64,000 nt of DNA from Blattamonas nauphoetae (taxonomy: Eukaryota > Preaxostyla > Oxymonadida): contig JARBJD010000016.1 in NCBI GenBank assembly GCA_033064195.1, positions 248,001 through 312,000 of the forward strand, read 5' to 3'. A program made the position numbers and the translations under genes. The notes under the pieces are model-generated. The model was not told the DNA's origin and searched no databases. It worked only from the letters and a program-made list of their open reading frames with translations. Positions 10,049 to 21,094 of this stretch are shown piece after piece (position 1 is the first letter of the stretch; every line of letters begins with the position of its first letter).

Positions 10049-11047
10049 TCAACGTCGGAAATAATTCACTTGAATCTTCACTGAGTTTTCACCCATATAT
10101 TCAAGGATTTCCGTTGTTTTTCCTCGAATCTTCTTTCCATCGGAAACTTTTAGTGTGAAATGGTGGAGTTGATCCAATTTGTCTTCTAATCCGTATTCTC
10201 GAAGTACATCGACGATTATGTTGTGAGTACTGGAAATCCTTTGACTTTGAGAAGGATTTTCGAGAGAGATATATGATATTGTCGTGAGACATTCGTAAAT
10301 AGGTCGTTGGAAATCGAAGAGATCAAGAAGCGTGACGATAGCTTTATATCCAGAAACAATATCTACAAACTGAAAGAGTTCAGGATTGTTTTGAGTATAT
10401 GGAAGCATGAACGTGATTTGATTGAGCAAGGAGGATCCACACTCAGTATTTCCGAGATTTATGGCATTTCGACACAGAAAACCAAAATATTCTGTGCATG
10501 GGTGAAGAACATGATCCAAAAGGAGCTGAATAATCTCATCTGAAGAGGACCAAAACTGGTAAACGAGATTGAGAGACTCGTTGAGATGAGAGATAAAGTT
10601 CTCATGGTTTGGATGGCCTGAAAGAGGGAGAGTCTGCGGATTGACAGCAGTCACGAGTCGAGGAATAAATCCATTCTCAAGGAGCCTGATATGCTCCTGA
10701 GCATCGAGGGACGAAACAATTGAAGTGAGGAAAGACAGAACGGATGAGAGTTGGTCCATATTTTTGGATGATGCAAGAATTACCATCGTTTCAGCAAATC
10801 CTTCCCAGTCATGGTTGGGAGTTGGGACAAGATCGAGAAGGACCTCCTCAGCATCAAGTCTGAAGTACCCTCCTGGGGCAACAGCATCAAGCAAATCAAA
10901 TGCTTTCTCAAGGTATCTCTGTGAAAAAGGCTTTTTGCTTTTGATGAAGTTGATGAGGGAAAGATAGGTCTCAGACTTATCTTTCATTAAACGGATCGAT
11001 TTCAAGTCAACAACAGCAAATTGTGGATGAACGAATTGAGATTGCAT
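10049..11047 (-). CDS. helical-repeat (ARM/HEAT-like) hypothetical protein
   Basis: About 332 aa of amphipathic helices with no catalytic motif. Features such as ETYLSLINFIKSKK, ATVFL-type helix pairs, RLVTAVNPQTLPLSG and PYTQNNPELFQFV recur, as I remember them, in large lineage-expanded ARM-like protein families of oxymonads such as Blattamonas. That would make this a family member of unknown role, plausibly a scaffold. The frame stays open to 11200 without an ATG, so an upstream exon is possible. I chose Met at 11047 as the first ATG. It converges with the SNIP1-like gene, leaving 138 bp between stops. Confidence 0.55.
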   Translation of the reverse strand: MQSQFVHPQFAVVDLKSIRLMKDKSETYLSLINFIKSKKPFSQRYLEKAFDLLDAVAPGGYFRLDAEEVLLDLVPTPNHDWEGFAETMVILASSKNMDQLSSVLSFLTSIVSSLDAQEHIRLLENGFIPRLVTAVNPQTLPLSGHPNHENFISHLNESLNLVYQFWSSSDEIIQLLLDHVLHPCTEYFGFLCRNAINLGNTECGSSLLNQITFMLPYTQNNPELFQFVDIVSGYKAIVTLLDLFDFQRPIYECLTTISYISLENPSQSQRISSTHNIIVDVLREYGLEDKLDQLHHFTLKVSDGKKIRGKTTEILEYMGENSVKIQVNYFRR

Positions 11048-12231
11048 TTGGAATGACGACAGAAAGAAGTGGTCACTTGTTGAAATCCCAGTACCGTCCT
11101 CGGAAAAAGAAACTGATTGAGAGAATATTATTAAGGTGTGGATCGGAATTTGGTACTTTATTTCGAGAAAGGGTGGATGGTCATCACTCAAATAGTACAA
11201 AATGTCAATATTTATTGTCTATGGGAATTGATCACAACATGATCTTGTCAAGCTCTAGGATTGTGCCCTGGATAGTTTGAAACATGTTGAAATCTCATTT
11301 TCCTTCGATTTGGAAAGCCATTCCGGTAGAGACTGATGCGGTAGCGCATGATGAAAAATTCAAAACAACACTGTAATGATGATGAAATGTGATTTTAAAA
11401 CTCCTGAGTTGGATCAAACAATGTCAAAAAAGACAGAATAAGACCGTGTGTCGAGATATATCCCAAAGAAGATGCCGAAGAGCAGGTTGATGATTGCATC
11501 GTGTGACAGGCGGATCGAGACTGAAGGGACAAGAGAGATGGTATGATTGGATCACGACAATCGCTGTTACATCATTGAAGAGACGAGATCGGTTCACTGA
11601 GTCATGTGAAGCAAAAATCAACGTCGTCATGGTGAGGAGGGGAGATGTGGACTATAAACATAATGAATGATGAAAGAATGTGAAATACAACTGAACAAGC
11701 AGGAATTTGGTTTGAATTTCTCTTTGCTTGCATATATCACTGGTTTTTGGTAAGATAGTGAGACTCGGTGTTCTGTGAAAGAACATGCTGATCAACGGGA
11801 AAATGATGAAGAAAAGTCATCAAAAGAGCATACAGATCATGAGAATGACGGTTGAATGAACTTTCAGACCAATTAACTTGCAAATTCAAGAATCGAGGAT
11901 GATGTTTTGACAAAGGCACATGTGGAATGGGGATTGAACAAATCTAGGTCTGCTTTTACAAAAGAAGGATGTCGATTCTGTGTGTACTTGTGTAAAAAAG
12001 CAAATTTGTGTCTTATGGTTCTGTTCTTTGCAGGTCGATGATTGAATTCAGATGATTGGGATCCGACTTGAGATCGGTGTGAGAGTGATGGCCAAAATCT
12101 GGAAGGCAACCATAATTATACTGTGAACAGGAAAGAAGCATACAGAATCATTCAAATCTCGTCGGATAGACACGGTAGGTCATCAAAAGATCGATTGTCG
12201 ATACCAATAAGAGATTGTGTTAAGTTACAAC
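11048..12231. other. stretch without a supported gene
   Basis: About 1.2 kb with only short frames (under 90 codons) on either strand, none with recognisable domain content or convincing splice joins. It may hold upstream exons of the helical-repeat gene, or decayed coding sequence. No tandem repeat or RNA gene was recognised. Confidence 0.35.
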
Positions 12232-12498
12232 TCACAACGCACTGATTGACAACGGGTTATCGAAGAAATCCGATAGAAGACGATAAATTGCCTTTTCAGC
12301 AACAGGATCAGGATCATCCCATGATTCACACATTTCATCAATGGTTTGAGTTAGAAGACAGTAAATTGCACTGCGTGCCACATCAAACTGGATTAAAGTC
12401 ATCCCACTGTCGGTTGTATTTCGAATGGACCTGATTATCGTCTTATTCAAGGAAAAGAAAAAAGATCTCGAACCCACAAACAAAAAGTCCAATGTCAT
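12232..12498 (-). CDS. small hypothetical protein or gene fragment
   Basis: About 88 codons from Met at 12498. The C-terminal part (ARSAIYCLLTQTIDEM, KAIYRLLSDFFDNPL) has the helix-loop-helix character of the ARM-like proteins nearby. It could be a short gene, a last exon or a remnant of a helical-repeat gene. No splice partner was identified. Confidence 0.25.
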   Translation of the reverse strand: MTLDFLFVGSRSFFFSLNKTIIRSIRNTTDSGMTLIQFDVARSAIYCLLTQTIDEMCESWDDPDPVAEKAIYRLLSDFFDNPLSISAL

Positions 12499-12617
12499 GG
12501 CAGTCAACGCTTTTTCTAAAAAACAGGTCTGTCATGTCAAGTCAGACAGGTATAGCTATGAAATCTCAGAATAGCAGAAAACAAAAGTTTGGACATAAAT
12601 TAAGATAAAGACGTTGG

Positions 12618-13933
12618 TCAAGTTCCCTTCTGCTCTCTTCGTCGGGCATTTCGAAATGCCTCGTCGACTGGATTCTCATCATACAGCCCCGTGAAGAGAG
12701 GGTTGTCAGAGTCAGGCAAAAATGGTTTTTCGAACCAATCAAGGTCGATGACGGCTCGTCTGGTGGGCGTGTTGTGATTGGCAGCTGGTTGCGAAGAGAC
12801 GATAGCGTTTGTGGGTGAAATGGCCCTGTTGAGCACAGCGCTTCCGAAGAGGGGGGTCTGGTCGTCGTGTCCCAGAAAAGGAATCGGGGAGACGGTGGGT
12901 GATTCGAAGGGAGGATTAGATTGGTCGAACGGTGACAGGATTGTCGGAGGCATGAATGGGTATGTCTTCTCTGATCGCTCCTGTTGGTCTCTCTCCAACG
13001 CGCTCTGTGGAACGATGTGCAGTTTCCTTGTTGACGGAGAGGGAAGGAACGTCGAGGCGAGTGGTTGAAGTGCAGGCTGATCGATGGACCCGTAGTAACT
13101 GTAGTCCTCCTTCGCTTTTTCGGGGCTGGGGAAAGCGTATGTTTGCTCCCCTGGGGCTTGTCCTCGACTGCTGATTGGGGGAGGGTCGGGGAAGAGCTCA
13201 TCTGAGCTCAGAAGAGGGGATTCGGAGTCCAGAATGGCGTCGTCTTCGAGACTGCTCTCCAACTTGAAGCGTTTCTCTCCAATTTCCGAAAATGGGTCGG
13301 TGAAGAACATATCACTCGAGATAAGCGGAGACTCAGATCGCCCGTGCATGAACTGATGTGGAGATGGAAACAATGCGCTGTCAGTGAGCTCCGACGATTG
13401 GTCTTGTTCATCAATATGATCATGAGGTTGTGATTGTGCGCTCTGGTCGAATGTGATTAGTGATGCCCATGATTGCTGCTGAGTATATCGTGCATCTCCA
13501 CCAATAAGGTTGGATCTGTTGGGCAAAAAAAGGTTTTGTGATGGGAAGAGAGACGGTTGTGGTTTAAAAGCGTGTACGTGTGAAAATGGGCTTGGATGAA
13601 TCTTTGACGGTGGAAAAACTGGTGGTGGTTGGATTTGTGTGGTGTTTTCAAGGTGCGTTTGTGAAGGGTTTTGTATAAAAGAAGAAAAAAAGGAAGTTGG
13701 AGGTTTCGTTGATTGTACAGAAACTGGAAATGATGATTGGGATGTCCCTTGAACTGAATCAACAGAAAGTGAAGATAACGGAAAATCTTTTGGTTTGATG
13801 GGAGCGATTGATGGAAGTAAGGTGGGTTCTCGACCTTGAGTTGATAGTGAGTCAAGAAGTTCAGCTGGAGGTTGAAATGGTTGAATGGATGAGAGAGGGG
13901 GAAGTGAGGTTGATTTAGATTGATTGTTTTGCT
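12618..13933 (-). CDS. Ser/Pro/Gln-rich hypothetical protein, 5' end unresolved
   Basis: One open frame of about 438 codons ending in TGA at 12618-12620. It is mostly low-complexity: Ser, Pro, Gln and Asp rich, with repeated LFPSP, ESPLLSSD and ESPLISSD motifs. There is a more ordered acidic C-terminus (IDLDWFEKPFLPDSDNPLF, DEAFRNARRREQKG). No in-frame ATG lies near the 5' end. The frame begins just after an in-frame TGA and a candidate acceptor (TCTCAG at about 13934), so a first exon carrying the start is probably upstream. I do not recognise the protein. Repeated ESPL(L/I)SSD short motifs suggest a partner-binding, possibly phosphorylated, disordered region. Confidence 0.45.
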
Positions 13934-13984
13934 CATTGGAACCTGAGACCGATCATGACTGAATGAGGAACATACAAAGATGAT

Positions 13985-14449
13985 TCATGAAGACTGAGAG
14001 TACGTTTCGGAGAAAAATATGAACGAAAACTGAGCTTTGAAATTGTGCTCGCATTCTTTCAATAGAATCCTCTCTGAATGTGGAAGGTGAGTGAGATTAA
14101 CAGATAAATTGAGAAGAAAAAACTTCTTGAAATTTGGAGCAATGGTTGGCTCATCCTCAATTGTGGATAAATCTGGCATAGATTCGAAGACTGCTTTTAT
14201 CAGTCCACCTGCCTTTGTCTTTTCAGCGAGATTAGAGCAGACTGAGATGAGACTTTCAATTTCTGTCGTGTCCTTGATTATCGAGAAATCTACATTAGAA
14301 AAAGTTGAAAAAGATGATCGTATTTGTTCAAATTCATAAAAAAAATGAGAGAATATATCTGAAAATTTACGCATACACGCATTCTTAACGAAGACCATCT
14401 TTTGTTGGTGTTTCTGTGTCCGTTCACGATTGTGGGATCGATGCATCAT
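13985..14449 (-). CDS. hypothetical protein, 154 aa
   Basis: Frame from tandem Met codons at 14449 to TGA at 13985. It has a basic N-terminus followed by helix-forming segments (KFSDIFSHFFYEFEQI, EIESLISVCSNLAEKT, NFKKFFLLNLSVNL). The style matches the nearby ARM-like proteins but no family is recognised. I tested it as the missing first exon of the Ser/Pro-rich gene downstream, but the available donors and acceptors do not keep frame. Confidence 0.35.
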   Translation of the reverse strand: MMHRSHNRERTQKHQQKMVFVKNACMRKFSDIFSHFFYEFEQIRSSFSTFSNVDFSIIKDTTEIESLISVCSNLAEKTKAGGLIKAVFESMPDLSTIEDEPTIAPNFKKFFLLNLSVNLTHLPHSERILLKECEHNFKAQFSFIFFSETYSQSS

Positions 14450-14604
14450 TAATATGTCGTCGCTTCGGATAAAACAACTCAAACGAGTGCAATCTAGTCC
14501 AAGTGTGGATAGAAGCAGTGTTCAGAAAAAAACAAAGGGAAACTCCCTCGTTTGAGAGGCTGAAAGCGATGACAAGATATAGGTTTCACGAAATGACAAT
14601 ATTA

Positions 14605-16819
14605 TCAAGGAACTGTGAAAATTGGCCTGTGATAGTCTGAGAAGATGGATCGATATCCCACACTATTCTCAATTTCCCTCAAAGTTTCTGTGGCAAGATC
14701 GCTTAGTTCTGGAAGATCAATGCATCCCTCGATGATGTCTTTCATTCCACTCTGGTGCAGCTGGACAAGAAATCGATTTCCACGAGATTGTCTGCCAATT
14801 GCCCTTCCTGTCTGGCGGATGTCTGACAGCGTCTCGAACTGCCCATAGCGAACGAGGCTGAGCGCAAGAAGAATGATCTGGCAGAGCTTGTCTTTATTAT
14901 CGGAGAGTTTCCACTGCGTGACGCTCAGACTGTGCACAATCTCGCAAAACGTGTTCTGGTCGAGGATCTCCTCGGCGCCTGACTGATGCTGCGCCATCGT
15001 GCGGAGAAGATAGAGCACTTCGTAGTCGACGATGCTCCATCTCATTGTGGTGATGTCAGTCAGCCAAACCAGAATCGAGAATTTGTCTTCCGGAATAAAG
15101 CGGAAGTCATTTGCGATTCCACTCCACGGCGACGGCTTTGCTTTGATGACCTTTTCTGTCATTTGAACCGATTCGCACGCAATGTTGGAGAAAATAGCAA
15201 CAACATCTCGTGTGATGCCCCTCACCGACTTTTCCAAGAGTCTGATGATTGCTGACGACGGGTCTGTTTTGAGGAAGAGACTGTCGAAGATTCGGCACAC
15301 TTCCTGCTCCTCTTCCAGCGAGACTTCGCTGAAGTCGTCACCATCGGCGAGGAGGTTGACGTATCTGTGGACGTGCTCCGGGATGGGGGGGACCTGCAGG
15401 TGAGAGAGAATCTGACGAAACTGTATTTCGACTGTCTTCGCTGACTTGCCAGTGAAGATGTCGACGAGGACCATGACGAGAGTGAGGAGTTCAGAGATGG
15501 TGTCTGTGGTGACGAGAAGTTTGGTGATGTCCGAGTCCTGCGAAAGGGCGACGAAGATTCTGCACAGAGTCACCAAGCAATCAGTCAAAACCGCCATTTG
15601 TTCTTGGCATTCTTCGATCAAAGTCCTTTCCTGAGTCGGCGCCAGAGTAAGTTCCTTGAGTCGCCGATGGAAAACATCTCGGCGGAGTCTGAAATTATGG
15701 ATCAGCTGCAGTTCGTTCCGTGTCTCCATCACAGAAGTGGCGAGTGGCTGGATGATGTCGAGAAGAACCAGAACAGGACTGCGATGCGAATCAGGAGAGG
15801 CTGGTGTGACGTTTGCGGCGCAGAATGTGGCTCGATTCGACACAGATGAGTGGGTCAGGCGTTCCAGAGAGTTCATTGTGAGTCGGAGAACCTCTCGGTG
15901 CTGAGAGGGAAGAAAAGAACACAGCGGTGCAAGGAGCAGGGAAAGTTTGGGTAAGGACGGAGAGTGCATTGTCAATGTGCAAACACATTTCAGAACGAGG
16001 AGAAGAAGAGGGGTGTTCTGATTAAAAGCGATTTCTTCGGCGCCTGTGTTAATATTTGATACTGTCACTCTGTTTGCATAAACTAGACCAAGTGTATTGA
16101 GGATACAGTTGGTGAGGCAATGAAATTCACCTCCCAACATTGGGTCCAGGAGAGTGTCAATCGACGCTGACCCATTCAAGACGATATTTGAAAAAAGACG
16201 ATATACCTAGAAGGATAATGAGTAGAAATGACACACATGCTCAGTTAATCGCAAAGAGGCTGATTGTGAATGGTTGTAGATGGTGGGGAGAAATCCACTG
16301 TGGAGAATCTGCATGTCGCAACCAGAGACAGCTGTATCTGATAAAAATGATAGAAAACTTAATTTACATACCAAGATAAGTAAAGATTTGATATATAGTG
16401 ATCTAGAAGAGTCTGAGTGGAGAAAAAGTGGATACAAGGAAGTTCTCGGTCGGTGAGGCCCCTAAAAAGGGAAGAAGTGAGTCTATTCCATTAGACGATA
16501 CAAAATCCTCACAAAATTTCGCGTCGGCCGCTAAGGCAAGAATTGTATTGAGGGCAGTTGTGACTGTGTTGGCGTCAGGTTCACGGAGATTCTGTAGGAG
16601 TTGTGGAATGGGAATATTGATGTGTTGGATGTTATGAGATGATTGTGATGGATTGGTCTTTGATACGTCTTTTGAAACAGTCGTCCGGCGTGTTGAACGG
16701 AGTCTGATTGCATTTGGAGCTTTTCTCATGACTTCCTGTTCGGTGTCATTGGTAAAGTGATGAAATCGCAAATTTGTTCGAGATGGAATGTTGACACCAG
16801 GCTGAGATTCAGTATGCAT
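14605..16819 (-). CDS. ARM-repeat protein with importin-alpha-like N-terminus
   Basis: Four exons: 16819-16436, 16402-16372, 16337-16237 and 16206-14605. Introns of 33, 34 and 30 bp close into one frame of 705 aa. Residues about 30-60 are basic (RKAPNAIRLRSTRR) like an importin-beta-binding segment. Then come ARM-type helices: IPIPQLLQNLREPDANTV..., DSLLPFLGASPTENFLI, QILHSGFLPTIYNHSQSA, TNCILNTLGLVYANRVT. The design fits importin alpha, the adaptor that carries NLS cargo into the nucleus. The protein is longer than the usual roughly 530 aa, and I cannot place the Trp/Asn cargo-binding ladder. It may therefore be a divergent importin alpha or another ARM protein. The middle exon is only 31 bp. 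Confidence 0.55.
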
Positions 16820-16960
16820 TTGGTCGAGTCGCGAGTACGATTTTCTGGGGTGATCGAGTTATTAAGGTTGAACGAAGAGAAAAGGATGTTAATCTCTTTG
16901 ACAAAGCAAAAAGAACAGAAGAAGAGACCAGAAATGGATTGATAGCAGAAAATATATAAA

Positions 16961-18230
16961 TTAGAACTCTGGAGCGCGAGGCTTGTCCTGTTTGATGAGA
17001 TGCTCAAGAGCAGCTGCTGGGTTCTTCAGCTTGCTGGTGAGGATCATTGATGCGATGACATACGGCTTGTGGGAAGCCTCCTTGTAGGTCTTGATGCGAT
17101 CCTTCTCGAAGACGGATGCTTGGACCTCGCCCTCCTTGCAACTAACGCCAGTGATATCGGCAGGCAGGCAGTGCATGTACAGAGCATTGCCACCTTTGGT
17201 GAGCTTCATCTTCTCCTCTGTGCATTCCCAGTCCTTGTGTTTGGTGTTCATCTCGAGAGCCTTCTTCTCAAGGGCAACCTGTTCGGGGCCTTCACGGCTT
17301 GGAAGTTTAACACGTTCAAGCATGATGGAGTGAGGGCACCATGACTTGGGGTACACAACATCAGCGTCCTTGAAGGCTGCGTCCATGTCGTGGGACACTT
17401 CGAATTTAGCTCCTGCGAGGGCAGCGTTCTTCTTGGCGGTCTCAACAACCTCGGGGATGAGGTCATAACCCTCTGGGTATGCAAGATGGACGTCGATTCC
17501 GAAGCGGGGGAGGAGGCCGATGATTCCTTGTGGGACGGAGAGGGGCTTGCCATAGCTTGGGGAGTAAGCCCATGTCATAGCAACCTTCTTGCCCTTCAAC
17601 TGATCGATGCCACCGAAGTGCTTGATGAGATGGATCAAGTCAGCCATGGCCTGTGTGGGGTGATCCTCGTCGCATTGGAGGTTCACGAGGCATGGCTTGC
17701 GTGGGAGGACGCCTTCCTTGAATCCTTCCTCGACGGCCTGGGCAACTTCAACTTGGTAGGCGTGTCCTTCACCGAGCCATTTGTCGTCACGGATGCCAAT
17801 GACTTCGGTCATGAAGGAGATCATGTTGGTGGTTTCACGGACGGTTTCACCGTGAGCAATCTGACTCTTACCTTCATCAAGGTCAGAAAGATCGAGGCCA
17901 AGGAGGGTGGCAGCTGAGGCGAAGGAGAAACGAGTCTGAGGAGAAAGGAAAGGCGAGATGAATAATTTGTGTTTGATGACTCAAAAAACAAACACGGGTG
18001 GAATTATCACGGAAGTTTGACACAGCAAGACCTCCATCAAAGAGTCTGCATGAAACATTAGCCTCATACAACTCTTCGAGGATCTCGGCGACAAGAACAA
18101 CGGTGCGAAGATCGTCTGGAGATTGGTCCCATGTACGCAAGAACGATTTGTCATAAAGGCATGGGTGCAGTGTCTTCAACTCAGCGATATATTTCTGAGC
18201 TTGTTCGATACGTGCAGCTTTAGTTGTCAT
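16961..18230 (-). CDS. YgeW-type (knotted) carbamoyltransferase
   Basis: Two exons, 18230-17994 and 17935-16961, joined across a 58-bp intron, give 403 aa. The protein closely follows bacterial YgeW as I remember it: FLRTWDQSPDDLRTV, FRDNSTRTRFSFASA (carbamoyl-phosphate STRTR), DLDEGKSQIAHGETVRET, LVNLQCDEDHPTQ, AMTWAYSPSYGKPLSVPQG and ALYMHCLPADITGVSCKEGE. E. coli YgeW is about 396 aa. Transcarbamylases move the carbamoyl group between carbamoyl phosphate and an amine. In anaerobic protists an ornithine enzyme feeds the arginine-dihydrolase ATP pathway. YgeW proteins have been linked to anaerobic purine breakdown, so substrate is open. The intron splits the STR|TR motif, which shows a genuine eukaryotic gene. 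Bacterial ancestry by transfer is an inference. Confidence 0.85.
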
Positions 18231-18344
18231 TCCACAATTGATCAAAATCACCCTTTATTTCAATCTCTGACAACGAACATTTTAATTCCTTGCATTTATT
18301 TCAACTCATTGAAATTTTGTGTTTAGTTCACAGAAAATCTCCTG
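18231..18344. promoter_or_regulatory. 114-bp bidirectional start-to-start spacer
   Basis: Separates the divergent start codons of the YgeW-type enzyme and the hypothetical plus-strand gene. AT-rich; no clear consensus element recognised. Confidence 0.35.
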
Positions 18345-19176
18345 ATGATGCAACAATTTTCTCATTTTGATGACTTATCCCAAGATTTCTACGGATTGTC
18401 AATTCAGCCCTTTTTCTCACATCCAACTCCCACACACTCTCTCCCCTCTTCACCACCTCTTATACCGCATTCTTCATCTCTTCCACCACCGTATCTCCCC
18501 TCGGCGTCATTTCGAAAGAAATATAGCATCCCATCATCGTCACAATCTTCTCCGGGACCAATTGTATGTTTTTCCGATCCATATAACTTTTCAGGAACAT
18601 CAACCATCCATTCCCCAGTCAACAAGCCCTCCTATGCCCCACTACCAACCTATTTCATCCAACTCGCAAGAGTCATCTCGCACACCTATACCCATGACAA
18701 ATTTGTCTGGGCATGTTCTCACCCCAAATAAAACTAATGCATCTCCTCCATCACACACTCCTTCCAATCCTCCGTCAAAATTCTCCATAACACCCATAAG
18801 TTTCGACGATGACTTTGTTCCATTTGATGAAGATAGCAATGTTCATCAAACAAAACAGAAAGGGCGTCACCACAAATCTGCAACGAACACACCAAATGGA
18901 ATCTCTCAAACCATCCCAATTGACCTTACTGATGACCTTATATCATTCCCAGCCATGAAACCACAACATCCCAATGATGAAATCCAACATATTTTTTCTG
19001 ATGGATTTTTTCAAACACTCCAACGAGAACTTGCTAGTTGTGCAGACCCAACGCAACCGTCTGAACTGAAAGATGTTCTGTTTGATATGATTCCAACTTA
19101 CCTTCAGAATGGCATCATCCTCCCAACAAAACCTGCTCCAATCGAGAGTTCTGTTTTTGATGAAATCTGGACCTGA
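18345..19176 (+). CDS. hypothetical protein with SUMO-interaction-like motif
   Basis: Two exons, 18345-18563 and 18595-19176. The 31-bp intron (GTATGT...TTTTCAG) rejoins frame to give 266 aa. The N-terminal half is Pro/Ser/His-rich and probably disordered. The C-terminal half is more ordered and acidic: ISFDDDFVPFDEDS, IPIDLTDDLISFP, FQTLQRELASCAD, LKDVLFDMIPTYL and a terminal VFDEIWT. IDLTDD preceded by hydrophobics resembles a type of SUMO-interaction motif seen in many nuclear proteins. That is suggestive only, since such motifs arise by chance. Family not recognised. Confidence 0.6.
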
Positions 19177-19497
19177 AAAAATACAAACTCGCTAAGTCAC
19201 GCTTTCTCTTCAATTTACACGCTTCGTCATCGTCAAACTGGGTTTCTATCATTGATGACTGAATACTTTCTTTCAACTCTCATCACGTCATCCAACAAGA
19301 TCGACACTGCAATTGAAGACGATGCACGATTTATTGCTTTTTCAGTGACACACATGAAACAAAATCATTGCAAGGGGTACTGTGACATGAATGAGTTGGC
19401 AGAATACTCATATTCAAAGAAAAAAATAAACAAATGTTGAAATCAATTTCTTACTCATTCAAGCCTATTTCTTTGCTTTTTTGACCTCATCTGAAAG
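19177..19497. other. intergenic, convergent genes
   Basis: 321 bp between the stop codons of two converging genes. Only short frames without domain signal. AT-rich, no repeat seen. Confidence 0.4.
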
Positions 19498-20529
19498 CTA
19501 TTCGATGTTTATGAAAGAAAATGTGGAGCAGACAGAGCTAAACTGATGTTGTAAATCGGATAATTGACGATCGATTTCTTCAGCCAATTGTAAGTCTGAA
19601 CTTGTTGAGTTTATCTAAGAAAATGAATGAGCGAATAGAAACTATTCATACATCCTGAGAGGAATCAGGAATTTTCAATTTATTCATTAAGTAGCGATCT
19701 AGTTCGTCATCAGACATTTTCGTTAAATCATCCATTGTTGATTGAGTTGTACTTGGTAATGGTTGTGAACTGATATGTTGTAAGTCTGAATCGACCTGTT
19801 GATCCTGATTTTTGGTTAATTCTAATCATATTGCTCGAGTAATCAGAAGTGAATTCAAACCAATCTCTTTTTGAAGTTCTGTTTCATCCCGCCATGGAAG
19901 TTTCTCGTCAACTGTTCCATCTTGTTTCAGCACAAGAAGAAAGGATTTTTCTGAGTGTAGTTGGAGAAAGAGCAGGATTGATATTCACATGACTTCAGAA
20001 AACCGAACCGAAAAACCATCGAGTTCTTCTTGTGCAATATTGTCACTGATCAATGGATGGAAACGAACATTGACGGAAACCATTCCGACTGGACAACTTT
20101 GAATGATACTTCGTTGGATATCATATTCTCTGAGAAAAAAGTTGGATTCATTGAAATTTATGAAGAACGACATTATCCAGACGTCTTCTCCAGTTTCTGG
20201 CTTTCAAGGTACTGTTGCACGTATAATTCGATTTGTGTTTCTGAGAGATTCATTCGACGAGAGACTCAAAGAGTGAAGACCACAAGTGGACAAAATTAAA
20301 GTTATGAATGGAATGTTGGGAGAAATGAATGTGAAAGAAACGTTGACATGACAAAATGGACACAAAATGATTCAGAAAATGTGATACAACCACGATGACG
20401 AACCATGCAACAGAGTGATGATGGATGATGGAGGGGAACACAAATCTGTCCACAAATACAGACTGGGTTGTATAGTCCGATGAGCAGGCATCTGAGTAGT
20501 CCCATCAAAATAGGTAAAACTGGGATCAA
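19498..20529 (-). CDS. multi-exon hypothetical protein, 5' part uncertain
   Basis: The 3' half resolves cleanly. An exon ending at 20017 (VSVNVRFHPLISDNIAQEELD) is followed by exons 19950-19861 (KSFLLVLKQDGTV), 19821-19652 (MDDLTKMSDDELDRYLMNK) and 19614-19498, ending in TAG. Introns are 66, 39 and 37 bp and keep frame. Further upstream the frame can be carried across a possible 20-bp intron into sequence containing MNLSETQIELY. Beyond that the start is unclear, so 20529 is an outer limit. The C-terminal DELDRYL and AEEIDRQLSDLQHQF segments predict helices. I do not recognise the family. Confidence 0.5.
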
Positions 20530-21094
20530 TTGATGTCAGTGCCTAAATTTGGACTGAGATCAAATTTCAACTCTTTTCCTTTGAGATTTTCTCATTATCA
20601 CTTCATTAATCATGTTCAATTCACTTCTTGTTTTCACATAATGCTCTTCAATATTTCAGACAGCTCTTATTTCCCAAAAACACGCACGATCACAATCACC
20701 AACACTTCTTTTTTCGATGTATTCCCTTCATTGACTTTAGTCAGTGAGAAAAAACCATCAAAGAAGACATAATAACGCATTATCGACTTGTTTTAATAAT
20801 TATTGTTGTAGAACAAACTGAAACAGCAGCACCCAAAGTTTGCATTTTCATGATCTATGAAGTGACCATTTTCCTTTTTACTTTTTTTTCCATTCAAATA
20901 TCATATATAAGAAGACTTTTTTGAAATGAAAGAAACGAAATGGTATTGTAGGTATTTAGTGGGATCAGATCCGACTGGGATCACTGGGATCAAATCAGAA
21001 GCCTGCCGATGAGCTTGCTTTGAAATGTCCAGAACGGACGCGGATGGTGTGTACAGGTGACAAAAACGTCGTTTGAACCTATGCGAGTAATTTA
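20530..21094. other. stretch without a supported gene
   Basis: 565 bp holding one 80-codon plus-strand frame (20530-20772) without domain signal, plus AT-rich runs. It could contain the first exon of the minus-strand gene ending at 19498. No repeat or RNA gene recognised. Confidence 0.35.

Noticed and set aside
12566-13201. Minus-strand 211-codon frame
   Set aside because: Overlaps the Ser/Pro-rich gene in another frame, with biased Arg/Ser/Thr/His composition typical of a shadow.
13985-14482. First exon of the Ser/Pro-rich gene ending at 12618
   Set aside because: All GT donors near its end are in phase 2 while the candidate acceptor at about 13934 needs phase 1, so no join keeps frame.
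16961-18230. Plain ornithine carbamoyltransferase annotation
   Set aside because: STRTR and HCLP motifs alone would allow it, but the SPSYGKPLSVPQG, GKSQIAHGETVRET and SCKEGE blocks are those of the YgeW branch. Substrate is left open.
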